This document shows, one piece after another, positions 17,884 to 26,190 of a stretch of 64,000 nt of DNA. The stretch lies in contig NZ_MSPQ01000006.1 in NCBI RefSeq assembly GCF_001936475.1, positions 248,001-312,000 on the forward strand, in the 5' to 3' direction. The position numbers and the translations under genes were made by a program. Source of the stretch: Algoriphagus marinus. Lineage in GTDB: Bacteria; Bacteroidota; Bacteroidia; Cytophagales; Cyclobacteriaceae. Position 1 is the stretch's first letter; every line of letters begins with the position of its first letter. The notes below the pieces were generated by a model, which worked only from the letters and a program-made list of their open reading frames with translations, searched no databases and was not told the DNA's origin.

Positions 17884-18858
17884 ATGAAAAAAATCGCAGT
17901 TTTTACTTCAGGCGGAGATAGTCCCGGAATGAATGCTTGTGTCAGAGCAGTAGTCCGAACAGCTATCTTTAAAGGCCTTGAAGTCTATGGAATCTATCGT
18001 GGATATGAGGGAATGATTGAAGGCGACATCAGACGAATGCAGTCTTACTCAGTGAGTAATATCGTTCAGCGAGGTGGTACAATTCTTAAATCCGCACGAT
18101 CTCAAGAGTTTAGAACTCCTGAAGGAAGAAAGAAAGCCTACGAAAATCTAAAGGAATTTGGAATAGAAGGTGTCGTTGCTATAGGTGGTGATGGGACTTT
18201 TACCGGTGCAAAAATATTCTTTGAAGAATATGGTATTCCTACCGTCGGCTGTCCTGGAACCATTGACAACGACCTCTACGGAACGGATTATACGATTGGT
18301 TTTGATACTGCGGTAAATACTGCTTTGGAAGCTATTGATAAAATCAGGGATACGGCTGCGGCACACGACCGGATTTTCTTTATTGAAGTAATGGGCCGAG
18401 ATGCTGGATTCATAGCAGTGGAGTCTGGAATCGGAGGCGGAGCAGAATTTGTGATGGTCCCAGAAACTAAAACAGATCTAAACCAAGTTGTAAAATCATT
18501 GAAGAACCCTCGGAAAAGCAAATCCTCCAGCATCATAGTTGTCGCTGAGGGAGATGACGAGGGAAATGCCGAAGTGATTATGCAAAAGGTAAAAGAAAAG
18601 GTCAATAACAAAAATAAAGATTTCAAAGTCACTACACTGGGACATATTCAGCGAGGAGGCAATCCAACTGCCAGAGATCGTGTATTAGCCAGTAGATGTG
18701 GAATGGCTGCTGTGGAAGGTTTGCTTTCCGGCCATCAATTCCACATGGCAGGAGTAGTCAATCAGGAGATTCGCTACACTCCATTTGCAGATTGCATCGG
18801 CAAAACCAAGCCACTCAATCCTGATCACTTGAAACTTATAGATATCTTAAATATTTAA
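17884..18858 (+). CDS. pfkA: ATP-dependent 6-phosphofructokinase
   Basis: This 324-residue protein catalyses the committed step of glycolysis (fructose-6-phosphate + ATP). It has FTSGGDSPGMNA at the N-terminus, the ATP loop IGGDGTFTGA, the catalytic GCPGTIDND segment (proton-acceptor Asp), the MGRDAGFIA substrate loop and LGHIQRGGNPTARDR near the end. GGDGT has the Gly typical of ATP-using rather than PPi-using enzymes. The ATG at 17884 was preferred to an in-frame ATG seven codons upstream because MKKIAVFTSGG is the usual family start. The next gene starts 2 bp after its stop and is likely co-transcribed. Confidence 0.96.
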   Translation: MKKIAVFTSGGDSPGMNACVRAVVRTAIFKGLEVYGIYRGYEGMIEGDIRRMQSYSVSNIVQRGGTILKSARSQEFRTPEGRKKAYENLKEFGIEGVVAIGGDGTFTGAKIFFEEYGIPTVGCPGTIDNDLYGTDYTIGFDTAVNTALEAIDKIRDTAAAHDRIFFIEVMGRDAGFIAVESGIGGGAEFVMVPETKTDLNQVVKSLKNPRKSKSSSIIVVAEGDDEGNAEVIMQKVKEKVNNKNKDFKVTTLGHIQRGGNPTARDRVLASRCGMAAVEGLLSGHQFHMAGVVNQEIRYTPFADCIGKTKPLNPDHLKLIDILNI

Positions 18859-18860
18859 TA

Positions 18861-19196
18861 ATGGGGTTCATTCCTATATTTCTTACAATGGGAGGAGCAA
18901 TCCTCCTGTTTTTTCTGACAGTCAAAAACACCCTACAGCGGAAAGCCAATCTACAGCGAGAGCTACTTTTCAAGCTAAAATCTCTCAATCCGGAGTTGGG
19001 TTTACTTATAGGCGAAACACAAAAGCCTGAAGAACTGATCAGTTTGCTAAAAAGCCAAGAGCTAAAAAAAGGTCTTGCTGAAAAAGCCTCAGATCTTATC
19101 CTGGAAATGAAAATAAATCGACACCAATACAATCAGCTAATCAAAAAAGGCCCTTACAACTGGGTAGCAAAAATAGCTGGTTTTCAGGAGATTTGA
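18861..19196 (+). CDS. Small membrane-anchored protein, unknown
   Basis: This 111-residue protein has an N-terminal transmembrane helix (about residues 3-20, IPIFLTMGGAILLFFL) followed by a basic, alpha-helical cytoplasmic part (QRKANLQRELLFKLKSLNPELGLL..). No family was recognised. It begins 2 bp after the pfkA stop, so it is probably in the same transcript. Its 3' end overlaps convergent miaA by 13 bp. Confidence 0.65.
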   Translation: MGFIPIFLTMGGAILLFFLTVKNTLQRKANLQRELLFKLKSLNPELGLLIGETQKPEELISLLKSQELKKGLAEKASDLILEMKINRHQYNQLIKKGPYNWVAKIAGFQEI

Positions 19197-20092
19197 TCAG
19201 AAATAAAATTGAGTATATCAACCTGATTTTCAGGATTAAACCATTTTATATCTGGATCTTTTTTAAACCAGGTCAATTGTCTTTTTGCATATCTTCTGGA
19301 GTTTCGTTTCAGAAGTCGTATAGCTTCAGCTCGATCATATTTTCCTTCTAAAAAATCAAAGATCTCGGTATAGCCCAGTGTCTGTAATGAGTTCAGATGA
19401 CGTTTCCCAAAGAGCGCATCCGCTTCGTCAAAAAGTCCAGCCTGAATCATCTGATCCATCCGCTTCTCAATTCTTTCATACAATTCTGGCCTTGGCCTTT
19501 CCAAGCCAATTTTTATCACTTTAAACGGTCTATCTACTTTCTTTTTAATTCTAAATGAACTAAAAGGCCTCCCTGTTCCCCGAATCACTTCCAATGCTCG
19601 CATCAGTCGCTGGGGATTAAGCTGATCCACCACTTCAAAATAATCGGGATCCATTTTCTGAACTTCAGACTGGAGAAAAGCAATCCCTTTTTCCTGATAA
19701 TCTTCAATAACCTGTTCACGAATCCGAGATTCGATGGTGGGCATTTCATCCAAACCATTGACTACAGCATCTGCAAAAAGTCCAGATCCACCGGTCATTA
19801 TTACCACATTGTTTTTAGCAAAAAGTTGTTCTAAAAGCGCAATAGCATCCTGCTCAAACTGTTTGACATCGTAGTCCTCCTCAATTGAACGGGAATTAAT
19901 AAAATGATGTGGAACTGCTCTCAACTCTTCTGAAGTAGGCTTGGCAGTTCCCAAATTCATTTCCCTGTAAAACTGCCTACTGTCGCAGGAAAGAATTTCA
20001 GTTTGATACTTTTTGGCAAGATTGATACACAACTCCGTCTTACCCACTGCTGTGGGACCTACAATAAGAATCAAATAATTCTGTGATTTCAA
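19184..20092 (-). CDS. miaA: tRNA dimethylallyltransferase
   Basis: This 302-residue protein transfers a dimethylallyl group to A37 of tRNAs reading UNN codons. It has the P-loop GPTAVGKTELCINLA, LSCDSRQFYREMNLGTAKPT (catalytic Asp region), VPHHFINSR, GGSGLFADAV and, near the C-terminus, LLKRNSRRYAKRQLTWFKKD. The length is normal. It is monocistronic, with a divergent response-regulator gene upstream and a convergent overlap downstream. Confidence 0.96.
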   Translation of the reverse strand: MKSQNYLILIVGPTAVGKTELCINLAKKYQTEILSCDSRQFYREMNLGTAKPTSEELRAVPHHFINSRSIEEDYDVKQFEQDAIALLEQLFAKNNVVIMTGGSGLFADAVVNGLDEMPTIESRIREQVIEDYQEKGIAFLQSEVQKMDPDYFEVVDQLNPQRLMRALEVIRGTGRPFSSFRIKKKVDRPFKVIKIGLERPRPELYERIEKRMDQMIQAGLFDEADALFGKRHLNSLQTLGYTEIFDFLEGKYDRAEAIRLLKRNSRRYAKRQLTWFKKDPDIKWFNPENQVDILNFISDQIS

Positions 20093-20138
20093 TTTATTTT
20101 TGTCTTACTTATTTGTTGAGAATTTCAAAGGTAAATAA

Positions 20139-20891
20139 ATGAAAAGCAAAAAGGTCCTTATCGTAGAAGACAATGATCTGAACCGAAAGCTATTTGAGAA
20201 TTTGATCGGGCAATATTGGACCTATAAAAGTGCGATAAATGGGATTGAAGCGATTAATTTGCTTAACCAAGAAAACTTTGACTTGATCTTGATGGATATT
20301 CAGATGCCTAAAATGGATGGAATCTCCACCTTGAAAAAAATCCGTCAATTGGAATTGAGCACTTCCCCTATTGTAGCAGTTTCGGCTTATGGAGAAGAGT
20401 CTAATAAAGCAGAGTTTTTACAAATGGGGTTTGATGATTTTTTGACTAAACCCATCCGCACAAAACGGTTTTTGGAAACATTGAAAATTCATTTAGAAAC
20501 CGGATTGAAAGAAACTCCATACTCGGATCAAAAAGAAGTACCTAATGTTCTTCTTGACCAAAGTGTAGTTTCCCAATTGATGAAATACAATTCTAAAGAA
20601 ACTGTTAAAAAGATTTTAAATGACTTTGTAGTAGAATTAACTAAACTGATAAAAAAATATCATGAGGCTATAAACTCAAAAAACACCAATGAACTGGCGG
20701 AGATTTTTCATATCTTAAAAGGAAACTCCGGAACAATTGGTGCAAATTCTATTTATCTCATTGCTATTGACTTAGAAGCATTTACCAAAAAAGAAGATTG
20801 GCCGGAAGTAGAAATTTTATTTTCAAAACTGGAAAAAGAGAAAAAATTGTTTGAAAATTTTATTAAAGAAGCAGCTATTTTTGAAATATGA
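20139..20891 (+). CDS. Response regulator with C-terminal Hpt domain
   Basis: This 250-residue protein has a receiver domain at residues 1-125: acidic VEDND, phospho-acceptor Asp in LILMDIQMPKMDG, Lys in LTKPI. An Hpt domain follows at about 140-245 with the phospho-histidine in IFHILKGNSGTIGA. It lacks a DNA-binding domain, so it should act as a phosphorelay intermediate. It overlaps the next gene, a stand-alone receiver, by 4 bp (ATGA). This suggests phosphate is passed from a hybrid kinase, possibly the one at 48322-51288, through this protein to its neighbour. That link is inference. Confidence 0.88.
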   Translation: MKSKKVLIVEDNDLNRKLFENLIGQYWTYKSAINGIEAINLLNQENFDLILMDIQMPKMDGISTLKKIRQLELSTSPIVAVSAYGEESNKAEFLQMGFDDFLTKPIRTKRFLETLKIHLETGLKETPYSDQKEVPNVLLDQSVVSQLMKYNSKETVKKILNDFVVELTKLIKKYHEAINSKNTNELAEIFHILKGNSGTIGANSIYLIAIDLEAFTKKEDWPEVEILFSKLEKEKKLFENFIKEAAIFEI

Positions 20892-21265
20892 GCGATCAAA
20901 AAAGAATTCTTGTTGGAGAGGACAGTTCCATTATCATTAATTTGACCCGAAGTGTCTTGGCTTTCGAAAATTATGAAATGAAGGCAGCCAGAAATGGGAA
21001 ACAAGTCTTAGAATTGTTGGAAAAAGAGGATTTTGACTTGATTTTAATGGATTTGAATATGCCAGTCCTCGATGGAATAGAATGTACAAAAGCAATTCGT
21101 GCGCTCTCGGATCCTGTTAAGTCAAATTTGCCGATCATTGCTATCTCGGGAAATATCAACAATTACACAATAGATGAATTTCGGAAAATCGGATTTAATG
21201 AATTCATTCAGAAGCCTCTTGATTTTGATGTGGTCCTGGCCACTGTAAAAAAATACCTGAGCTAA
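20888..21265 (+). CDS. Single-domain response regulator (CheY-like)
   Basis: This 125-residue protein is one receiver domain: acidic GEDSS, phospho-acceptor Asp in LILMDLNMPVLDG, Ser/Thr in IAISGNI and Lys in IQKPLDF. There is no output domain. The 4-bp start/stop overlap with the RR-Hpt gene indicates coupled translation. It is the likely terminal acceptor of a local phosphorelay, acting through protein-protein contact. Confidence 0.88.
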   Translation: MSDQKRILVGEDSSIIINLTRSVLAFENYEMKAARNGKQVLELLEKEDFDLILMDLNMPVLDGIECTKAIRALSDPVKSNLPIIAISGNINNYTIDEFRKIGFNEFIQKPLDFDVVLATVKKYLS

Positions 21266-21268
21266 AGC

Positions 21269-21547
21269 ATGGCCATCAAGTACACAAAACATTTCTTGGA
21301 CAAATTAGAGAATCTCTTTGCCGCCTCAGAATATATGCTGAGGTATGAAAAAGGGAACTTCAAATCCGGTTATTGTGTCTTGAATGAGAACAAAATTGTG
21401 ATCGTGAACAAATATTTCCCCTTAGAAGGTAAAATAAACGCCTTAATCGACATTCTGACTGAATTGAATTTCAATCCCCAGGATTTTTCTGATAAATCCA
21501 ATCAAGACTTTTTGACCGAACTTAGACAAACTCAACTTAAGTTTTGA
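21269..21547 (+). CDS. Conserved small protein, unknown function
   Basis: This 92-residue soluble alpha/beta protein (MAIKYTKHFLDKLENLFAAS...YMLRYEKGNFKSGYC) has no signal peptide and no motif I recognise. It starts 3 bp after the CheY-like gene and its stop overlaps the TTG start of the MBL hydrolase gene, so it lies in an operon. The gene order response regulator, small protein, MBL hydrolase, rqcH is tight. Confidence 0.7.
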   Translation: MAIKYTKHFLDKLENLFAASEYMLRYEKGNFKSGYCVLNENKIVIVNKYFPLEGKINALIDILTELNFNPQDFSDKSNQDFLTELRQTQLKF

Positions 21548-22308
21548 AAGTAACCCTACTTGGTACCGGAACTTCCCAAGGAGTGCCAGTCATTGGCTGT
21601 TCCTGCAACATATGTAAATCATTGGATTTTCGCGATAAGCGATTTAGGTCTTCCATCCATATTGAAGTGAATGGAGTGAGTTTGGTGATTGATACGGGTC
21701 CGGATTTCCGAATGCAAATGCTCAGAGCGGATATTCAAAAAGTAGACGCAGTGCTTTTGACACACGAGCATAAAGACCATACCGCAGGTTTGGATGATAT
21801 TCGCCCATTTAATTTCAAGCAAAAAAAAGATATGCCTGTTTTTGGCAGGTATCAAGTGCTAGAACAGATTAAGCGTGAATTTGCCTATATTTTTTCAGGG
21901 AATAGATATCCGGGAGTTCCTCAAGTGGAAGCAGTCGAAATCGATACAAACCCTTTTGTAGTTTCCAAAATCCAAATTATTCCGATTCCGGTCATGCATT
22001 ACAAGCTCCCTGTTTTGGGATTTAGAATTAAAGACTTCACATACATCACCGACGCCAACTTCATCTCGGATGAATCTCTAAAACTTATAGAAGGAACTGA
22101 TATTTTGGTGTTGAACGCGCTTCAAAAAGATTCCCATATTTCCCATTTCACCCTTGATGAGGCTATTTCAATGGCTCAAAAAATAGGAGCTAGACAGACA
22201 TATTTTACGCATATATCGCATCGAATGGGACTTCACGCCGAAGTAGATCAAGAACTACCCGCAGGGATTTCTTTGGGATATGACGGGCTGGAGATATCTT
22301 TACCTTAA
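21544..22308 (+). CDS. MBL-fold metallo-hydrolase (PhnP/lipoate-phosphodiesterase-like)
   Basis: This 254-residue protein has the metallo-beta-lactamase fold. It opens with KVTLLGTGTSQGVPVIGCSC. The metal-binding HxHxDH motif is in LTHEHKDHTAGLDDIRPFN, with further ligands in VMHYKLP, ITDANF and YFTHISHRMG. The GCSCxxC cysteines near the start are typical of the PhnP-like branch, which are cyclic-phosphate phosphodiesterases. The start is TTG at 21544 overlapping the previous stop codon; no better ATG exists before the conserved N-terminus. Its TAA overlaps the ATG of rqcH (TAATG). Confidence 0.88.
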   Translation: MKVTLLGTGTSQGVPVIGCSCNICKSLDFRDKRFRSSIHIEVNGVSLVIDTGPDFRMQMLRADIQKVDAVLLTHEHKDHTAGLDDIRPFNFKQKKDMPVFGRYQVLEQIKREFAYIFSGNRYPGVPQVEAVEIDTNPFVVSKIQIIPIPVMHYKLPVLGFRIKDFTYITDANFISDESLKLIEGTDILVLNALQKDSHISHFTLDEAISMAQKIGARQTYFTHISHRMGLHAEVDQELPAGISLGYDGLEISLP

Positions 22309-23891
22309 TGCATCTTAATTACCATTTCCTAAAATTCCTTTGTCCTGAATTAGATCGGCTTTTTCGTGGAAAAGAAGTCACGGCCTGTTTTTCGCAAAAC
22401 AAGAATGAGCTTATCCTCGAGGCAAAAGATGAAAATGGAACGCAATACCTAAAAGCGCATCTCAACCCTCCCCAAATTTATTTGGCTTTCCCAGATGACT
22501 TTAAACGAGCCAAAAGGAACAGTATGAACTTCTTTAAGGAGCTCATTGGAGAAAAAATCACAGGCTGCGAGCTCCTTTCTTTTGAGCGGGCTTTTTATTT
22601 TTCAATGGATTCCGGGAAAAAATTACTTTTCAAACTTCATGGGAATCGGAGCAATGTGCTTATGTATTTACCAGAAGCTAATGTCCCTGAAAAAACTTTT
22701 CGAAATGAATTAGTGGAGGACAAATCTCTAGATTGGAATGAGCTTGAAAAAGATCTTGACTTAAGTTTCGATCAATTTGAAAAACTGGAAGGCAATGCCT
22801 CCAAATTCCTCCCGACCTTAGGAACTTTCCCAAGACGATGGCTCAAAGATCAAGGCTACCTGGATTCCAATCTTTTACAGAGATGGGAAATGATGGTGGA
22901 GTTGATGGATATGCTGGAGACACCGCTTTTTTCTTTGGTAGAAGAATCAGGAGAAGTTCGACTGAGCCTTCTTCCTGAGGCGGATTCGATCAGTACATTT
23001 TCGAATCCAGTTCAGGCAGTAAATGAGCTTTACTACCAAGCCTTGATCAAAGGAAGTTTTGAAAAAGAAAAAAACACCTTACTCAAAAAATATCAAGAGC
23101 AACTCAAAAGACAGACATCATACATTGAGAAATCGAGTCAAAAACTCCTGGAATTAAGAGATTCTGCCCCTCCATCTAACCTTGCCGACGTGGTAATGGC
23201 AAATTTGCATCTGTTTGAAAATGGAAAATCCGAGGTTGAGCTATTTGATTTTTATAGCGGAAAACAGGTAAAAGTCGCTTTGAAACCAAATCAGAAACCA
23301 CAGGATTTTGCAGCTTCACTCTATCGAAAAAGCAAAAACAGAAAGCTGGAATGGAAACAAATTGAAAAAACGATCGAAAATAAAAGGGCTGTTTCTGAGG
23401 CTTTGAAATCGAAAATAGATGCACTTATCGCAATTGATGATTATCGAGGACTGAAAGAATTCAAGAAGAAACATGGGGAAGACAAAGCCATACAAAAAGA
23501 GACAGAAAGCCTTCCTTTCAAAGTTTTTGAACTGGAAGGATATACGATTTGGGTAGGGAAATCAGCCCAATCCAATGATGATATGCTTCGGGAATATGCT
23601 AAAAAAGATGACCTATGGCTTCATGCCAGAATGGTATCAGGCTCACATGTATTGGTCAAAAACGCTGTGAATCACCCTGCTCCCACTCGAGTATTGGAAG
23701 CTGCCGCACAACTAGCCGCATTCTATTCTAAAAACAAAACTGAATCATTGGCTCCTGTAATCTACACTCCGGTAAAATTTGTAAGAAAAGTAAAGGGATC
23801 TGCGCCAGGCTCTGTAGTAGTGGAAAAAGAAAAGGTCATTCTAGTACAACCAGCCGGACCCGAAGTTCTATTCGGAAAAGAAATTCAATAA
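22308..23891 (+). CDS. rqcH: NFACT family ribosome quality-control protein
   Basis: This 527-residue protein has an NFACT-N-like region (residues 1-210), coiled-coil arms (about 250-310 and 340-400) and a C-terminal NFACT-R domain with DDLWLHARMVSGSHVLVKN. The family (RqcH/NEMF/Rqc2) binds split 50S subunits carrying peptidyl-tRNA and directs alanine tailing. Bacteroidota members are somewhat shorter and divergent at the N-terminus. It is translationally coupled to the MBL gene by TAATG. Its 3' end overlaps the convergent small gene by 7 bp. Confidence 0.85.
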   Translation: MHLNYHFLKFLCPELDRLFRGKEVTACFSQNKNELILEAKDENGTQYLKAHLNPPQIYLAFPDDFKRAKRNSMNFFKELIGEKITGCELLSFERAFYFSMDSGKKLLFKLHGNRSNVLMYLPEANVPEKTFRNELVEDKSLDWNELEKDLDLSFDQFEKLEGNASKFLPTLGTFPRRWLKDQGYLDSNLLQRWEMMVELMDMLETPLFSLVEESGEVRLSLLPEADSISTFSNPVQAVNELYYQALIKGSFEKEKNTLLKKYQEQLKRQTSYIEKSSQKLLELRDSAPPSNLADVVMANLHLFENGKSEVELFDFYSGKQVKVALKPNQKPQDFAASLYRKSKNRKLEWKQIEKTIENKRAVSEALKSKIDALIAIDDYRGLKEFKKKHGEDKAIQKETESLPFKVFELEGYTIWVGKSAQSNDDMLREYAKKDDLWLHARMVSGSHVLVKNAVNHPAPTRVLEAAAQLAAFYSKNKTESLAPVIYTPVKFVRKVKGSAPGSVVVEKEKVILVQPAGPEVLFGKEIQ

Positions 23892-24265
23892 CTATTTGGA
23901 TAATAATTTGGCGGTGGAGCGGGTGCCCCGAGGCTGATTTTCTTAAATCCTTTCACCAAGATAAAGGTTCCGGCAATTCCAGTGGCACCACCTACATACA
24001 GTAATGTTTTCCCCAAATCCGGTTCTGTACCCAGCAATTGCCCACCAATAATTGTTACCGTATACCCAATAGTGGCCACCAAAATTCCGGTTTTAAGCTG
24101 TTTTTGAGAATTATGTAAGTTGAGCTTTACTTCATAAATCTCCTGATCCAGCTCAATAACAGCCCTTTTTAATGAATCAATCGAAGGCAAATTTGATGTT
24201 TGACCTTTTGCAATAAAACAGAATCCCAAGACTAAGCTCAGCGTCAATAAGAATGCTTTCAGCAT
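23885..24265 (-). CDS. Small secreted/membrane protein, unknown
   Basis: This 126-residue protein has a signal peptide (residues 1-21, ending AKGQ), a coiled-coil-like helix (SIDSLKRAVIELDQEIYEVKLNLH) and two hydrophobic helices (about 60-80 and 88-105) separated by a turn. The tail is proline-rich (APAPPPNYYPNSY). No family was recognised. It follows the LytTR gene by 6 bp on the same strand and may be the last gene of that operon. Confidence 0.6.
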   Translation of the reverse strand: MLKAFLLTLSLVLGFCFIAKGQTSNLPSIDSLKRAVIELDQEIYEVKLNLHNSQKQLKTGILVATIGYTVTIIGGQLLGTEPDLGKTLLYVGGATGIAGTFILVKGFKKISLGAPAPPPNYYPNSY

Positions 24266-24271
24266 AAAATT

Positions 24272-25030
24272 TTATTGATTAATCCAATTTTTGAATTCAT
24301 TCACCCGCTCACGAGCGACCACAATGGCTTCCTCACTTTTAGAATTCATCCCTAAAACTAAGCGCCCATTATGGTAAGGCCGGATTTCTACAAGTGAATC
24401 GAGATTAATGATCATTGATCTATTGACACGATAAAACTTCATTGGATCTAACAAACTGGATTCCAACTCATTTAGCGAATAATCAATCAACATTCGCTGC
24501 TGTGATCCATTCTCAATCAAATATGTCATCCCACCTTCAGAATAAAAATAACTTACCTGATCGACTGTTACAAACGAAAATCGATTTCCAGTTTTAGTAA
24601 GGAATCTTTTTTTATAAGATTTTTGGGAATAATTAATCAAAAAGTCTTTTACAAATTCACCAGACAATGCTTTAAGAGGAGTTTGAATAGCTTTTTGACA
24701 AGCTTTCACTAATCGATCTTCTTCGATAGGTTTCAATACATAATCAATGCAGTTGTGATCGAAAGATTGCAACGCGTACTGATCATATGCTGTGATAAAA
24801 ATGACTGGTGTATTAATTTTTTTTCCTTCAAAAGCCTGGAAACTTAATCCATCTGCAAGATGAATGTCACAAAAAATCAAATCGACCTGAGGAAATAAAT
24901 CTAAACTTGCTTGAAATTCTTTTATACTCTGAGCCGTATCCAAAATCTTCCACTCGGGAAAGTTTTTTGCCAAAATGCTACTTATTCGCTGCTGAGCTAA
25001 AGGTTCGTCTTCTACTAAAAGTATGTTCAT
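24272..25030 (-). CDS. LytTR-type response regulator
   Basis: This 252-residue protein has a receiver domain at 1-120 (VEDEP, phospho-acceptor Asp in LIFCDIHLADG, Lys in YVLKPIEE) and a LytTR DNA-binding domain at about 145-250 (RFLTKTGNRFSFVTVDQVSYFYSEGGMTYL.. ending RERVNEFKNWI). It should bind direct-repeat promoters in response to the partner kinase. Its 5' end overlaps the kinase gene by 53 bp, so the two are co-expressed. Confidence 0.93.
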   Translation of the reverse strand: MNILLVEDEPLAQQRISSILAKNFPEWKILDTAQSIKEFQASLDLFPQVDLIFCDIHLADGLSFQAFEGKKINTPVIFITAYDQYALQSFDHNCIDYVLKPIEEDRLVKACQKAIQTPLKALSGEFVKDFLINYSQKSYKKRFLTKTGNRFSFVTVDQVSYFYSEGGMTYLIENGSQQRMLIDYSLNELESSLLDPMKFYRVNRSMIINLDSLVEIRPYHNGRLVLGMNSKSEEAIVVARERVNEFKNWINQ

Positions 25031-26033
25031 CGGTTTCTATTAATGGTAATATGACCTTGAATGAGTCTTTCACATCTTCGACTTGGATAGACAAATTAAG
25101 AAACCTATATCTCTCGGATATGTTTTGAAGTCCTATGCCTGTTGACTCCTCTGATACATTTTTTGGCTGCTTCAGATTAAAAACTTCTATCTGTTTACAA
25201 TCACTTTTAATTTTGATCTGAAGTGGCTCTTTGAGAGTAAAATAATTATGCTTTACAGCATTTTCGACTAATAATTGCAAAACAGCTGGAGGAATTAACT
25301 TGTCTTTACAGTTTGAATCAAGCTCCATTTTAAAAGACAAAGAATCCTTGAATCGAATAGAAAGCAGTTCGATGTAATTTTTTAAAAAATCCAATTCTTC
25401 AGTTATCGTCACTAGTTCTTGATTCTGATTATTCAGAATATACCTGTAAATAATGCTCAATCGCTGCAAGTAAGCATCAGCCTGTTTGACGTCTTCATGG
25501 ATCAAAACAGAAAGAGCACTCAGATTATTGAAAAAAAAGTGGGGGTTTAATTGGGTATTGATTGATTCCAGCTTTGCCTGAGTTGTGAGCGTTTTCAGTT
25601 TTTCGGCCTCAAGCGCCTTTTCGTTGAATTTATTATTGAAGAAGAAAATAGCATTCACACAATTTAAAAAAAGATTGATTCGAAAAGTGAACCCAAGCGT
25701 GAGCAAGAAATTTTGAAATGAAAAAGCAAATGGTCCTCCAAATATTACCCCAGTAATTTCTACAGAGATTAAAGCAATCATTGTTACCAGAATCAGACTT
25801 GTAGAAAACTGAAGAATTAAAGGATGAACAACTTTAACTCTAGGAAGGATGAATTTCTCAATACCGAGATTCACATACCAAACGGAATAAGCCAGAAAAA
25901 TGACTACATAAAAAAGATCTCGAGATGGAAGTTCTGCCTGATACAGGCGGTCACCCTCCAAGGTCACAATATTCCAGAAGGAATAAAGCCCCAATAATCC
26001 TGCAAAAATAAAATTAAATCGATGTTTAAACAT
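24978..26033 (-). CDS. LytS/YehU-type sensor histidine kinase
   Basis: This 351-residue protein has four predicted transmembrane helices in residues 1-140, a short linker, then a His_kinase domain with phospho-acceptor His in QLNPHFFFNNLSALSVL. An HATPase region follows (LLVENAVKHNYFTL as N-box, GIGLQNISERYRFL as G-box). There is no periplasmic sensor domain, so sensing is probably through the membrane helices. It pairs with the overlapping LytTR regulator. Confidence 0.92.
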   Translation of the reverse strand: MFKHRFNFIFAGLLGLYSFWNIVTLEGDRLYQAELPSRDLFYVVIFLAYSVWYVNLGIEKFILPRVKVVHPLILQFSTSLILVTMIALISVEITGVIFGGPFAFSFQNFLLTLGFTFRINLFLNCVNAIFFFNNKFNEKALEAEKLKTLTTQAKLESINTQLNPHFFFNNLSALSVLIHEDVKQADAYLQRLSIIYRYILNNQNQELVTITEELDFLKNYIELLSIRFKDSLSFKMELDSNCKDKLIPPAVLQLLVENAVKHNYFTLKEPLQIKIKSDCKQIEVFNLKQPKNVSEESTGIGLQNISERYRFLNLSIQVEDVKDSFKVILPLIETDEHTFSRRRTFSSAANK

Positions 26034-26132
26034 ATGCTACTCTCTCCACTAACTATCTACAATTTTCTTGTTTAGAATTTGATTAGTGAGCCATTTAATA
26101 GAAGGAAAAAACTCACTTTTTAGAGTGGAAAT

Positions 26133-26159
26133 AAAAGGGACAGAATTTCTGCCCCTTTT
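26133..26159 (-). terminator. Terminator downstream of the fasciclin gene
   Basis: AAAAGGGACAGAA (26133-26145) pairs with TTCTGCCCCTTTT (26147-26159) with one mismatch. It lies 32 bp beyond the fasciclin stop on the minus strand and has a weak T run. Confidence 0.55.
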
Positions 26160-26190
26160 GATTTGGAAGTTAAATAACTTGTTGGTTTGA

